This document shows positions 33,589 through 41,267 of a DNA stretch of 47,920 nucleotides, piece after piece; the stretch's first letter is position 1; every line of letters starts with the position of its first letter. The translations under genes were made by a program, and so were the position numbers. Where the stretch lies: NCBI GenBank assembly GCA_964532005.1, contig CAZHER010000008.1:1-47920 (forward strand). The letters run 5' to 3'. The notes beneath the pieces are model-generated. The model saw nothing but the letters and a program-made list of their open reading frames with translations. It was not told where the DNA came from and ran no database searches. Source of the stretch: CAYQEU01 sp964532005 (GTDB taxonomy: Bacteria > Patescibacteriota > Doudnabacteria > UBA920).

Positions 33589-35352
33589 CTAAAGTTGGTT
33601 TTCCAACTGAATTCTCTCAGTGGTTAAAGCAGCAAAGCGGCGGTTGTATTCGTTTAACCGCTCGGTGTCGCCGGAGCTTTGGGCTTTACTCATATGTATA
33701 GTCAGGTCCTGTAACTGACGCTTGAGGTGAGTAAGTTTGATTAAATTCGCGCTTTTTTGCAAGTCACGCAGGTAAACGTCACGATTGTCAGCTACTTCAT
33801 CTAAGCCTGATTCTACCATAAATATGGCTTCTTTGGCTAGTGTATCAGAGGTGTTCTGGGCGGTAAGCTGGCCCGACAAAGATTGGGCAACAAAACCCCG
33901 CAAAGCTGGATTAAAAGCTTCAATGGGCAGACCTTGAATCTGAGCCCAATCTAAAAATTCCGGAAAAGCCAGCAACCCACCCAAAACCTGTTTTTCTGCA
34001 ATGCTGACAGAAACAGTACCGGATCTGGATTCTGGCACAGAAGACACAATTATATTTTCCTTTGGCTGCCTGGCAGAATCCCTTACCACTCTTTCTGAGA
34101 TACCGAACTTTTGGCTCAACTGCTTAACATAATGGTCTTGTTCAACTTCATTTTTTATATAGTAGAGCAATGGAATGACCAATTCGTTCAAATACTGTTT
34201 TTGTTCTAAAGTACCGTCCGAAAAATTCTTACTGGCTTGGCTCAAATAGTAATCTACGAACCACACGGCTTCCTTCACCATTTTTTGCCACAAGTTTGAA
34301 GAGGTTCGGATAATATCATCGGGGTCTTTGGCGCTTCCTTCCTCTGGCTTCATGACAATTACCTTTACTGCAAATCCCATTTGCAGAGCTAGCTTTCCTG
34401 CTCTTTGGGTTGCAGTCAACCCAGCCGAGTCTGCATCAAAACAAAATTTCAATTGCTTGGTGATGCGACTTAAAAAACGTAAATGATCTTCAGTCAAGGC
34501 AGTGCCACTGGTAGCCACAGTGTTGGTGAAGCCGGCTTGATGCGCTTGAATAACATCCATTTGCCCTTCTACTATAACTGCTTCGCCAGCTTTTCGAATT
34601 GCTTCCTTGGCAAAATTCAATCCGAACATCACCTTACTCTTATTGTATACCGCGGTTTCGGGGGAGTTAACATATTTTGCAGAATCAGAACTATTTCCCG
34701 GAAGGATGCGCGCGGAAAAACCAACCACATCTCCCCTATAGTCAAAAATAGGAAAAGTGATTCTGTTTCTAAACCTGTCATAGCTCTGACCACGTTCGTT
34801 TTTACTAGCAACGCCAGCGGCGACCATGCGATCAAAAGATATTTTTTTCTCAGTTAGCGCCTTTTGCAAAAAATCATAAGAGTTGGGGGCATAACCGATA
34901 CGCCACAGCTCTATGGTTTGTTCCGTCAGTCCGCGATCTTTCAAATATTTTCTTGCCGGTTCAGCCGAAGTTTGGGTATTCAAGTACCTGTGATACACCT
35001 CGGCAGCAAAACTATTGATACGCAAAAGGTCATCGGTATTGTCTGCCTGCTTCTGTGGGCCCGAATAAGCGGGCAGAGCAACCCCGGCCCGTTCTGCCAA
35101 TAGCTCCAAAGTTTCCCGAAAATCCAAATTTTCATACCTCATTACAAAGCCAAAAATATCGCCACCTTCACCACAGCCAAAACAATGCCAGATTTGTTTT
35201 TGCGGGGACACCATTAAACTGGCTGACCGTTCGCTATGAAACGGACAAACCGCTTTAAAATTGGTACCGCTCTTTCTCAGCTCAATATATGACCCTATGA
35301 CTTCGGTAATATTGAGCCGATCTTTTATATCATTAATTATTTGATCGGCCAT
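33589..35352 (-). CDS. dnaG: DNA primase
   Basis: A 587-residue primase starting at ATG 35352 (an upstream TTG at 35370 would add six residues inside the preceding terminator tail). N-terminal CHC2 zinc finger: CPFHSERSASL and IWHCFGCGEGGD. Catalytic core with YDRFRNRITFPIFD, KYVNSPET, the Toprim block AVIVEGQMDVIQAHQAGF, ATSGTALTEDH and FCFDADSAG. The helical C-terminal domain for helicase contact follows from about residue 425. It synthesises RNA primers for replication and is the first gene of a dnaG-rpoD operon. Confidence 0.95.
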   Translation of the reverse strand: MADQIINDIKDRLNITEVIGSYIELRKSGTNFKAVCPFHSERSASLMVSPQKQIWHCFGCGEGGDIFGFVMRYENLDFRETLELLAERAGVALPAYSGPQKQADNTDDLLRINSFAAEVYHRYLNTQTSAEPARKYLKDRGLTEQTIELWRIGYAPNSYDFLQKALTEKKISFDRMVAAGVASKNERGQSYDRFRNRITFPIFDYRGDVVGFSARILPGNSSDSAKYVNSPETAVYNKSKVMFGLNFAKEAIRKAGEAVIVEGQMDVIQAHQAGFTNTVATSGTALTEDHLRFLSRITKQLKFCFDADSAGLTATQRAGKLALQMGFAVKVIVMKPEEGSAKDPDDIIRTSSNLWQKMVKEAVWFVDYYLSQASKNFSDGTLEQKQYLNELVIPLLYYIKNEVEQDHYVKQLSQKFGISERVVRDSARQPKENIIVSSVPESRSGTVSVSIAEKQVLGGLLAFPEFLDWAQIQGLPIEAFNPALRGFVAQSLSGQLTAQNTSDTLAKEAIFMVESGLDEVADNRDVYLRDLQKSANLIKLTHLKRQLQDLTIHMSKAQSSGDTERLNEYNRRFAALTTERIQLENQL

Positions 35353-35368
35353 ATGGCTTAACTGTATC

Positions 35369-35396
35369 AAAAAGCCGGCCTTTGAACAAAGGCCGG
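35369..35396 (-). terminator. Terminator between doxX-like gene and dnaG
   Basis: Minus strand CCGGCCTTT / AAAGGCCGG (35396-35388 and 35383-35375), then CTTTTTG. The T tract ends only about 17 nt before the dnaG ATG, so dnaG needs readthrough or a promoter overlapping the terminator. Confidence 0.85.
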
Positions 35397-35426
35397 AAAA
35401 GTGGTGTAATGCTGATTTTTATATTG

Positions 35427-36404
35427 CTATTTACGGTGAATAAGCAAAAGCCTAGAGCCTGAGCCAAGAACAAACAAAACTAAAGCAATAGAAAAATGGG
35501 GCAAGTGGCCCATTAGCTCAACTGGTCCAAGAAGTGTCAGCGTAGATAGAAGAAATACGGCCAAAGCCACAGTAGTCACTCTGGTTGCGAGTCCAAGAAC
35601 AAACATCAGCCCGAATAAAATTTCAGACAGTCCGGCAGCATACACAAACCAGTAATTTGAAAACCAAGAAATGCCAATCTGTTCCATAAAATTCCAATTG
35701 TAATGACTTAAAAAACTGGTTGCGAGTCCAGGATTCAAAAGTTTTTCACTAAAGCCCAACACCATTAAATTTAAACCAGCGGCAACCCGTAAAATTGGAA
35801 TCCCATAATCTTTAAAGTGTTCTGTAATATAGTGAAAAGCTTTGGTGTCGCCAATTTGCCAGACTGGTCGGCCAACTATTAGGGCAAACATCCCCATTCC
35901 TAAAATTTCAAAAGCATCTAACATTTCGGCAGCACCAAACTGAGACATTGCAAACACGTACAAAGCCATGAGCAAAACTCCTGCTATTCGCACATAAAAG
36001 CCGAACAAAAGCATAAGACCGACCATAAGCTGTACCATCATCATTGCCAAACCCGCCGTACCATTTGCAGGAAAGTTGGGTGCAAATATGAAAGCATTGA
36101 GTGAAAATACAGAAAACGCTATACCAAACCCAATTGTTGCGATAGACAAAATTTTAGGTCCTTGTTTATCAGCAAATTTTTGAAACTTTTTTGGCACCTT
36201 TAAATATTTTTCAAGCAGCATGCCAACAAACACAGCAAACAAAACCAGCAATATACCAACTATGACTGGAACTTGCCCCAAACTGTATGCTGGGGCTAAA
36301 GCTACATCTTTTTCAAACCATTTCACATGTGCTGACACCACCGCGGGAATGAGCAGAGCAAAGCCCATAAGTGCGTATACTATTTGTTTTAGTTTCTTTG
36401 TCAT
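35427..36404 (-). CDS. DoxX-like membrane protein, internally duplicated
   Basis: A 325-residue polytopic membrane protein with about nine TM helices. The C-terminal half (LRVAAGLNLMVLGFSEKLLNPGLATSFL, YAAGLSEILFGLMFVLGLATRV) fits the four-helix DoxX/SURF4-like pattern. The middle (MMMVQLMVGLMLLFGFYVRIAGVLL) repeats the same GLMLxxGxxxR motif, suggesting an internal duplication. DoxX proteins take part in redox or quinone processes in a poorly defined way. The gene has a TATAAT 28 bp upstream and its own terminator. Confidence 0.8.
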   Translation of the reverse strand: MTKKLKQIVYALMGFALLIPAVVSAHVKWFEKDVALAPAYSLGQVPVIVGILLVLFAVFVGMLLEKYLKVPKKFQKFADKQGPKILSIATIGFGIAFSVFSLNAFIFAPNFPANGTAGLAMMMVQLMVGLMLLFGFYVRIAGVLLMALYVFAMSQFGAAEMLDAFEILGMGMFALIVGRPVWQIGDTKAFHYITEHFKDYGIPILRVAAGLNLMVLGFSEKLLNPGLATSFLSHYNWNFMEQIGISWFSNYWFVYAAGLSEILFGLMFVLGLATRVTTVALAVFLLSTLTLLGPVELMGHLPHFSIALVLFVLGSGSRLLLIHRK

Positions 36405-36431
36405 TTTGTTTAACTTATAAATCTTACTTAT

Positions 36432-36437
36432 ATTATA
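36432..36437 (-). promoter_or_regulatory. -10 element of the doxX-like gene
   Basis: Minus strand TATAAT (36437-36432). The predicted start near 36425 gives a leader of about 21 nt lacking an SD; no clear -35. Confidence 0.4.
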
Positions 36438-36483
36438 TGCCTTTTTGAAAATAATAAAACGGCCGAAGCCGTTAAATTTTCAC

Positions 36484-36573
36484 TGGCGGAGAGAGGGGGA
36501 TTCGAACCCCCGAAGCCTTTGACAGCTTACTCGCTTTCCAAGCGAGCGCACTAGACCACTATGCGACCTCTCC
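36484..36573 (-). tRNA. tRNA-Ser (GGA), CCA encoded
   Basis: A 90-nt class II tRNA. Acceptor GGAGAGG/TCTCTCC with one G-T pair, anticodon stem CTCGC/GCGAG with loop TTGGAAA (anticodon GGA), a long variable arm, T arm GGGGGTTCGAATCCCCC, discriminator G, and a genomically encoded CCA. It decodes UCC/UCU. Confidence 0.95.
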
Positions 36574-36656
36574 AAAAAAAATCCAAGATTGTTAAATTCA
36601 GGTGTTATTCTAGCACATTACAATAAATTTTTCCAGGGGGTGAGGCACAAAAAAAA

Positions 36657-36693
36657 CAACGCCCGGAATTAAAACTAAATATTCCAGGCGTTG
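36657..36693 (-). terminator. Terminator after the gene ending at 36716
   Basis: Minus strand CAACGCCTGGAAT / ATTCCGGGCGTTG followed by eight T. A 13-bp stem with one G-T-type mismatch. Confidence 0.88.
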
Positions 36694-36715
36694 AGTCAGA
36701 AGAACCTTTGCGACC

Positions 36716-37444
36716 TTATTTGAGATCGCTCGGGAACGGGTTGTTGGTTAAAAACTTCTTTGCGTAGTATGTGTCATCTCTGGTATGACACTCCACACTT
36801 TTGGGAATTCTCGTTCCGAGAAGCGTTTGTTGCTCCTCGAAAGAAAGAATGAAAGCGTTGCAGAGCGGAACGAAAATATCATCTTTCCGCTCAAGAACGA
36901 TGTTTTTGTTCTCCATTAACGCGTCAATGGCATTTCTGCCGCCGCTAATGAGATAAGAATATTTACACCTGTCCATCTCTTCCATAATCGCAAACACGAT
37001 AGTTGTTGGAACGAGATCGAGGAGCAAAGTATCGTGTTTAGCGATCCCTTGCTTAACGTGACGTTCATGCCGGACACGTTCCCTCTCGTAGTCGTCCGCG
37101 CGGACGAACGCGAACACACCAGCGTGGTGGTTGTAAAAAATTGTGGGGGGATTGTTTTCCAACCACAGCTTTCTTTTCCGTTCACGGCGCAGGGCGTTTC
37201 TACCTTCGCGTTTTTCACGGACCCGAGCGACACTCTGTCTACCCCATCGGTATAGCAAACCGAAGGGCATTATACCGGACGAAATCCCAACTATCAGCAA
37301 CACCGGCAGGAGTTGCATCCCACCGTTCTTCTTGGTGTGATTTTTTTTTGTTTCTTCTAACCCAAAGTAGAAACAAAAAAGTCCAAAGCCCAATAGCCAA
37401 TAAACCGCCACGATGACGGTAACCAAAACTAACCAAAATAACAT
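36716..37444 (-). CDS. Hypothetical membrane protein (SD-bearing class)
   Basis: A 242-residue protein with two TM helices (about 2-28 and 46-65), then a strongly basic stretch (RVREKREGRNALRRERKRKL) and a soluble cytoplasmic domain with FYNHHAGVFAFVRADDYERERVRHERHVKQG and several acidic/His motifs. Not recognised. It has an SD (AGAGGA, 8-9 nt before the ATG), a perfect TTGACA-17-TATAAT promoter and higher GC than the DoxX and EndoQ neighbours. Residues 100-240 look like a globular domain of unknown role. Confidence 0.7.
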   Translation of the reverse strand: MLFWLVLVTVIVAVYWLLGFGLFCFYFGLEETKKNHTKKNGGMQLLPVLLIVGISSGIMPFGLLYRWGRQSVARVREKREGRNALRRERKRKLWLENNPPTIFYNHHAGVFAFVRADDYERERVRHERHVKQGIAKHDTLLLDLVPTTIVFAIMEEMDRCKYSYLISGGRNAIDALMENKNIVLERKDDIFVPLCNAFILSFEEQQTLLGTRIPKSVECHTRDDTYYAKKFLTNNPFPSDLK

Positions 37445-37536
37445 TGTATTGTCCTCTTTATTCTTGAAATTTCCCCACCGATTCTTTCTTTTGAAAGCGG
37501 CTTGTTTAGGGAGTCAGCCATTCTAGCTAACTCATA

Positions 37537-37565
37537 ATTATATCATATTTTTATAAAAATGTCAA
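37537..37565 (-). promoter_or_regulatory. Perfect consensus promoter
   Basis: Minus strand TTGACA (37565-37560), 17-bp spacer, TATAAT (37542-37537). Leader of about 85 nt with an SD before ATG 37444. Confidence 0.8.
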
Positions 37566-37584
37566 TAGTCAATTAAACAAAACA

Positions 37585-37618
37585 AAAAGCGGGGTCTATA
37601 TTTCAAAACCTCGCTTTT
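37585..37618 (-). terminator. Terminator after the gene ending at 37646
   Basis: Minus strand AAAAGCGAGGT / ACCCCGCTTTT with one G-T pair and a T-rich tail (TTTTTGTTTTG). Confidence 0.75.
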
Positions 37619-37645
37619 CTAAGCTTTCGCAAAACCTACCAAAAG

Positions 37646-38485
37646 TCAGTATGGCGCCAAACCATTTTTCCTGAGTTCCGCCAGATACGCTTTCAAACCT
37701 GCACGATCCTTTTCCGGAACTTGGTCCATTGACCACTGCGGATCGTTTGAGTTTGGAAACCACTTTGCATTGAACTCGCCCCATCCCTGATCTTTGACTG
37801 TGTTGTCTCGATATGTGCCTTGTAGTGCGTCAAAGGCAACACGACGTTCGGCATTCCGAAGCTCCAAATACATATCGCGCAAAATACTGGCAACCATATT
37901 TCGAACATGCCCTTCGTTTAAGCCTGCCCAAACTTCGTGCAGCTTAACGAACGAAGATGCTTTTGCCAAATCACTACGAGCCGGACCTCGGTCAGCATAC
38001 TCGGAATTCTCGTAGTAGTCGTTTGCCTCTTCAGGATAACCCGTCACATACTTCTGACGAGCTTCGTAGTATTCATTCTGAAGCTGGGCTGCCTCCGCAG
38101 TATTACTGCCGAACGCGACTGTTGCCGGACCCCATTCGGTTTTCTTGCCAAGCAAATCGCTAGAACCGCCGATAACATACCGGACAAGTTGGTCTTTGCC
38201 GTGCTGACCGTCAATGGTCAAAACAACAGTGTCCACACTTCCGTCCGAACCGAAGTCTTCGTAATACACGTGCCTGTTGTGTGCCGACTTATCCTCATAA
38301 GTGACGCACACAATGTCTTTGCTTAGGCAAGTGTATGCCGTTTGGGTATAGCGATAGATATGCCCACGTCCCTGAGTTGACTCGTTACTGTTGTAATAAG
38401 AACAGATAGCAACCAACCAAACTAGGATACAAAAAATCCCAACCGCAACCATTAATCTGACTTTCAACAGTTGACTTTGTGCCAT
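37646..38485 (-). CDS. Hypothetical single-TM exported protein (SD-bearing class)
   Basis: A 279-residue protein with one N-terminal TM (about residues 12-33) and a long extracytoplasmic part rich in Tyr, Asp and Glu (YYEDFGSDGSVDTVVLTIDGQHG). One Cys pair (TCLSKDIVCVTYE) may form a disulfide. Not recognised. ATG 38485 has GGAGG 5 nt upstream; the longer frame from a TTG at 38500 would put the SD inside the coding region. A TTGACT-17-GATAAT promoter lies upstream. It shares GC, SD and promoter style with the gene at 36716-37444, which follows it on the same strand. Confidence 0.7.
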   Translation of the reverse strand: MAQSQLLKVRLMVAVGIFCILVWLVAICSYYNSNESTQGRGHIYRYTQTAYTCLSKDIVCVTYEDKSAHNRHVYYEDFGSDGSVDTVVLTIDGQHGKDQLVRYVIGGSSDLLGKKTEWGPATVAFGSNTAEAAQLQNEYYEARQKYVTGYPEEANDYYENSEYADRGPARSDLAKASSFVKLHEVWAGLNEGHVRNMVASILRDMYLELRNAERRVAFDALQGTYRDNTVKDQGWGEFNAKWFPNSNDPQWSMDQVPEKDRAGLKAYLAELRKNGLAPY

Positions 38486-38568
38486 TGCTTCCTCCACCAA
38501 TTTTCAACAGAACTTTTGTGGCTCGTTGACAGCCAGAATATTATTGACTGCTATGCAGCAATTAACAA

Positions 38569-38597
38569 ATTATCTCATATTTAAGAGGAGAAGTCAA
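38569..38597 (-). promoter_or_regulatory. Consensus-like promoter
   Basis: Minus strand TTGACT (38597-38592), 17 bp, GATAAT (38574-38569); leader of about 75 nt to ATG 38485. Confidence 0.7.
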
Positions 38598-38607
38598 GGA
38601 TAAATAT

Positions 38608-39873
38608 TTAAAACAAAGAGGGCTGAGCAGGCTTTTTCTTTAAAACTTGTTTTTCTTTATCTGTATAAATTTGGATTTTGCCATATAGCCCATCGTAACC
38701 GCCTTGGATACTAACTCTGCCCTCGCGAACCCTCATTATGCTCTCGGCTAAGTCAACTCCCCCAAGTTGAGCAACCTCTTCCCGTTGCAGGTCAAGCAAA
38801 ATTTCAAACTCAGTTTTTTTCGCTATCAAACTTTCATATGCTGTCGTAACTTTTTTGCTGGTAACCCCAACGCCATAAGTTTCGGCGATAACTTCTTCAA
38901 GAGGAATAACATTTTTATATGGGACTGTACGTTTGGGTTTTTGTCCGTATGCCCTGGTTGCCAAGTCATCTACCCTGCTCATAACTCCGCGGAGCAGTTT
39001 TTTCCCACAGACCGGACAAATCCCGCCGTATTTTTTTGTTTCTTCCGGCAGACAACTAAACTTATGGTCGCGATGCCCATCTAAATGATATCTTCCTTCC
39101 TCTGGAAAAAATTCTATAGTGTATAAAAACTGTTTGGGGTTTCGGTTTCGCATGGCTTGAATAATTCCTTGATAACTAAACTGAGAATCTGCCAATTCAA
39201 AAACATTGGCCTCACGCCCCATTTTATGCAAAGAGTGAGCATCGGAATTGGAAATTAAAGCTATATTGTCCAACAGTCCAACTTGCCAATTCATTCCCGG
39301 GTCGCTAGATATACCCGTCTCTACTGCAAAAATATGTTTTGTCTGGTCGCCAAAACATTCTTCTAAAGTATCAAACCCGGACAGCGAGCCAAACACCCCA
39401 AAATGTGGGGTCCAGACATGAGCTGGCACAACTTCTATTTGTTGGTCGGCATCTTTGCATATTTTTAACAATTCATCACAATGAATCCCGGTTATGGGAC
39501 GGCCGTCAGATCTTAAGTTAGCACCGCGCTTTTCTAAAGCAGTAGTCAACTTTTCAACAGCCCGAAAATTCGGCGCAAAAATTAAATTATGAACTCGTCT
39601 GACCTTGTCGCCCTGCTTGTATATTGAGGCGATTTCGGTACTGAGAAAAAACCGAGCATTGGCACTCTTGCTCTTCAGTCTATATAGACCGGTTTCCGAT
39701 TCTACTAAATCCTTTTGTAATTCCTCGCACCATTTTGGATGCAAAAAGTCGCCCGTGCCGACAACGGTTATACCTTTCTTGTCCGACCACAACCCAATAT
39801 TCTCTGCGTTTAAGGCAACACTGCAAGCGCGGGCATAGCGGGAATGAATATGTAAATCAGCTATGACTCTCAT
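38608..39873 (-). CDS. Endonuclease Q-family PHP nuclease
   Basis: A 421-residue PHP-domain protein of the EndoQ type. PHP metal motifs: ADLHIHSRYAR at the N-terminus, TGDFLHP, PAHVWTPHFGVFGS, ISNSDAHSLHKMGREAN. A zinc finger follows (HKFSCLPEETKKYGGICPVCGKKL), then a helical C-terminal domain (about 300-421). EndoQ cleaves DNA 5' of deaminated bases such as uracil and hypoxanthine; it is best known from Thermococcales. Its ATG follows the stop of the methyltransferase gene directly (TAAATG), so they form an operon. Activity on damaged DNA is inferred from the family. Confidence 0.88.
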   Translation of the reverse strand: MRVIADLHIHSRYARACSVALNAENIGLWSDKKGITVVGTGDFLHPKWCEELQKDLVESETGLYRLKSKSANARFFLSTEIASIYKQGDKVRRVHNLIFAPNFRAVEKLTTALEKRGANLRSDGRPITGIHCDELLKICKDADQQIEVVPAHVWTPHFGVFGSLSGFDTLEECFGDQTKHIFAVETGISSDPGMNWQVGLLDNIALISNSDAHSLHKMGREANVFELADSQFSYQGIIQAMRNRNPKQFLYTIEFFPEEGRYHLDGHRDHKFSCLPEETKKYGGICPVCGKKLLRGVMSRVDDLATRAYGQKPKRTVPYKNVIPLEEVIAETYGVGVTSKKVTTAYESLIAKKTEFEILLDLQREEVAQLGGVDLAESIMRVREGRVSIQGGYDGLYGKIQIYTDKEKQVLKKKPAQPSLF

Positions 39874-40410
39874 TTAAATTTCGTAAATAAAAAACTCGTG
39901 AACACCATAGGTTTTAAAATGACTCGCTTGATTTAAGCTCTTTATAGGGAAGTCTCTCGCAATAACCTTGGTGCCCTTCTTACAGGAAGACTTTAACTTC
40001 TCTCCAACTCTGGGCATTAAAAATGGATAGAGATAACAATACACCACTGTTGCATCGGACAAGTCAGCATCGAAAAAATCTCCCCATATAATTTTAGCTT
40101 TCGATCTGGTCAAAAACTTTTTTATCCAACCGTAGATACAAACCCACAAAGTTATTTCGTAACCACGGGCTTTGCAGCCGGATAATTTTTCCATTGTAAA
40201 TAAAACCTTGCCGTTGTTGCAACCCAAATCTACAAGCGTATCAGTACTGCCCAAAAAACCGTCGTTTACCAGCCTGCGAATGTCTCGAGCAGCTGTTGGG
40301 ATGGGAGGTACTTTTGTTTTCACAAACCCAACGAAAGATGAAGTCACTGCAAAAAGCAAAATTAAGCTCCAAACCAGCAAAACCAAAGCTAAAATAGTTA
40401 GTAAAGGCAT
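39874..40410 (-). CDS. Membrane-anchored SAM methyltransferase, ATPSC-KMT-like
   Basis: A 178-residue protein from ATG 40410 (seven more residues if an upstream ATG at 40431 is used, but that ATG lies upstream of the predicted -10). One N-terminal TM (about 3-25), then PPIPTAARDIRRLVNDGF, the SAM motif VDLGCNNGKVLF, GYEITLWVCIYGWIKK and WGDFFDADLSDATVVYCYLYPFLMPRVGEKL. The short size, single TM and motif order recall FAM173/ATPSC-KMT lysine methyltransferases. Substrate unknown; the acidic residue after motif I is kept in GYE. Confidence 0.75.
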   Translation of the reverse strand: MPLLTILALVLLVWSLILLFAVTSSFVGFVKTKVPPIPTAARDIRRLVNDGFLGSTDTLVDLGCNNGKVLFTMEKLSGCKARGYEITLWVCIYGWIKKFLTRSKAKIIWGDFFDADLSDATVVYCYLYPFLMPRVGEKLKSSCKKGTKVIARDFPIKSLNQASHFKTYGVHEFFIYEI

Positions 40411-40419
40411 GATTACTAT

Positions 40420-40427
40420 AGTATAAT
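40420..40427. promoter_or_regulatory. Divergent promoter with overlapping -10 elements
   Basis: Plus strand TATAAT (40422-40427) sits 7 nt before ATG 40434, giving a leaderless start. Minus strand TATACT (40425-40420) lies 9 nt before ATG 40410. The two hexamers share 4 bp, and only 23 bp separate the start codons. Confidence 0.6.
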
Positions 40428-40433
40428 ACATCC

Positions 40434-41207
40434 ATGGATAAAAAACTTATTACAACTGCCATCAGAGCCGGCAAGGCAGCGAGTGAAATTCTCAGTCGGG
40501 GGTTTGGCAAAGAAGTATCAACTATTGAAAAACATTCCGGAGTAATTGCCGACATGGTCACCAAATATGACTATACCGCCCAAAAAGCAATTTTGAAAAT
40601 TATAACCCAGGCCTTTCCGGAACACAGCCTCTTGTCTGAAGAAGGAATAAGTCTGGTGCAAAAATCTCCCTACCAGTGGATTGTTGACCCTTTAGACGGT
40701 ACTAGCAATTTTAGCCGCGGAATTCCCCATTTTTCCAGCTCAATTGGACTGTCATACAAAAATAAGCTGGTGCTCGGGGTTATTGCTGTACCTGCAACCC
40801 AAGAACTATTTTTTGCTGCCAAAGGTTACGGAGCTTTGAGAAACAACAAAAAGATTAGAGTTAGCAAAACCGTCCAACTCCCCAAAGCACTCATTGGGGT
40901 ATCGATGACTAGATCTGCCGAAGCTTTGAAAATTGGGAATAAAGCATTTCAAGCTGTTATAAAAGCCCCTGCCAAACCCAGAATTTATGGAAGCATTGCC
41001 ACAGACTTAGCCAGAGTTTCTATGGGAGCTTTGGATGGAGCTATTTTTAACCACATGAACCCTTGGGATATTGCCGCGGGCATAGTCCTGGTAACCGAAG
41101 CTGGTGGTAAAGTTTCAGGAGTAGGCAAAGTTCCTTTTTCAATGAACTCCAAACAGCTGGTAGCCTCGAATAAAGCTTTGCATAATAAGCTTCTTAAACT
41201 CATATAG
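40434..41207 (+). CDS. Inositol monophosphatase-family phosphatase
   Basis: A 257-residue IMPase/SuhB/CysQ-family enzyme. Metal-binding motifs: LLSEEG, WIVDPLDGTSNFSRGIPHFSSSIGL and, near the C-terminus, WDIAAGIVLVTEAGGKVSG. It hydrolyses a sugar or nucleotide phosphate with Mg2+, such as inositol-1-phosphate, fructose-1,6-bisphosphate or PAP; which one is not decidable. Normal length. Predicted leaderless transcript. Confidence 0.92.
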   Translation: MDKKLITTAIRAGKAASEILSRGFGKEVSTIEKHSGVIADMVTKYDYTAQKAILKIITQAFPEHSLLSEEGISLVQKSPYQWIVDPLDGTSNFSRGIPHFSSSIGLSYKNKLVLGVIAVPATQELFFAAKGYGALRNNKKIRVSKTVQLPKALIGVSMTRSAEALKIGNKAFQAVIKAPAKPRIYGSIATDLARVSMGALDGAIFNHMNPWDIAAGIVLVTEAGGKVSGVGKVPFSMNSKQLVASNKALHNKLLKLI

Positions 41208-41218
41208 TTTTCCAAATC

Positions 41219-41259
41219 AAAAAGGCGCTGCAAGTTATTGCTAACTACAGCGCCTTTTT
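41219..41259. terminator. Bidirectional terminator
   Basis: A perfect 12-bp stem AAAAAGGCGCTG / CAGCGCCTTTTT between convergent genes, with A and T runs on each side. Confidence 0.9.
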
Positions 41260-41267
41260 GGTTGGAG

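Noticed and set aside
33055..33627. Long plus-strand ORF opposite the rpoD N-terminus
   Set aside because: It is the mirror of the Lys/Ala/Pro-rich repeat frame (poly-Phe/Leu/Ala-like translation) and runs through the N gap; rpoD region 1.1 on the minus strand is clearly the real coding frame.
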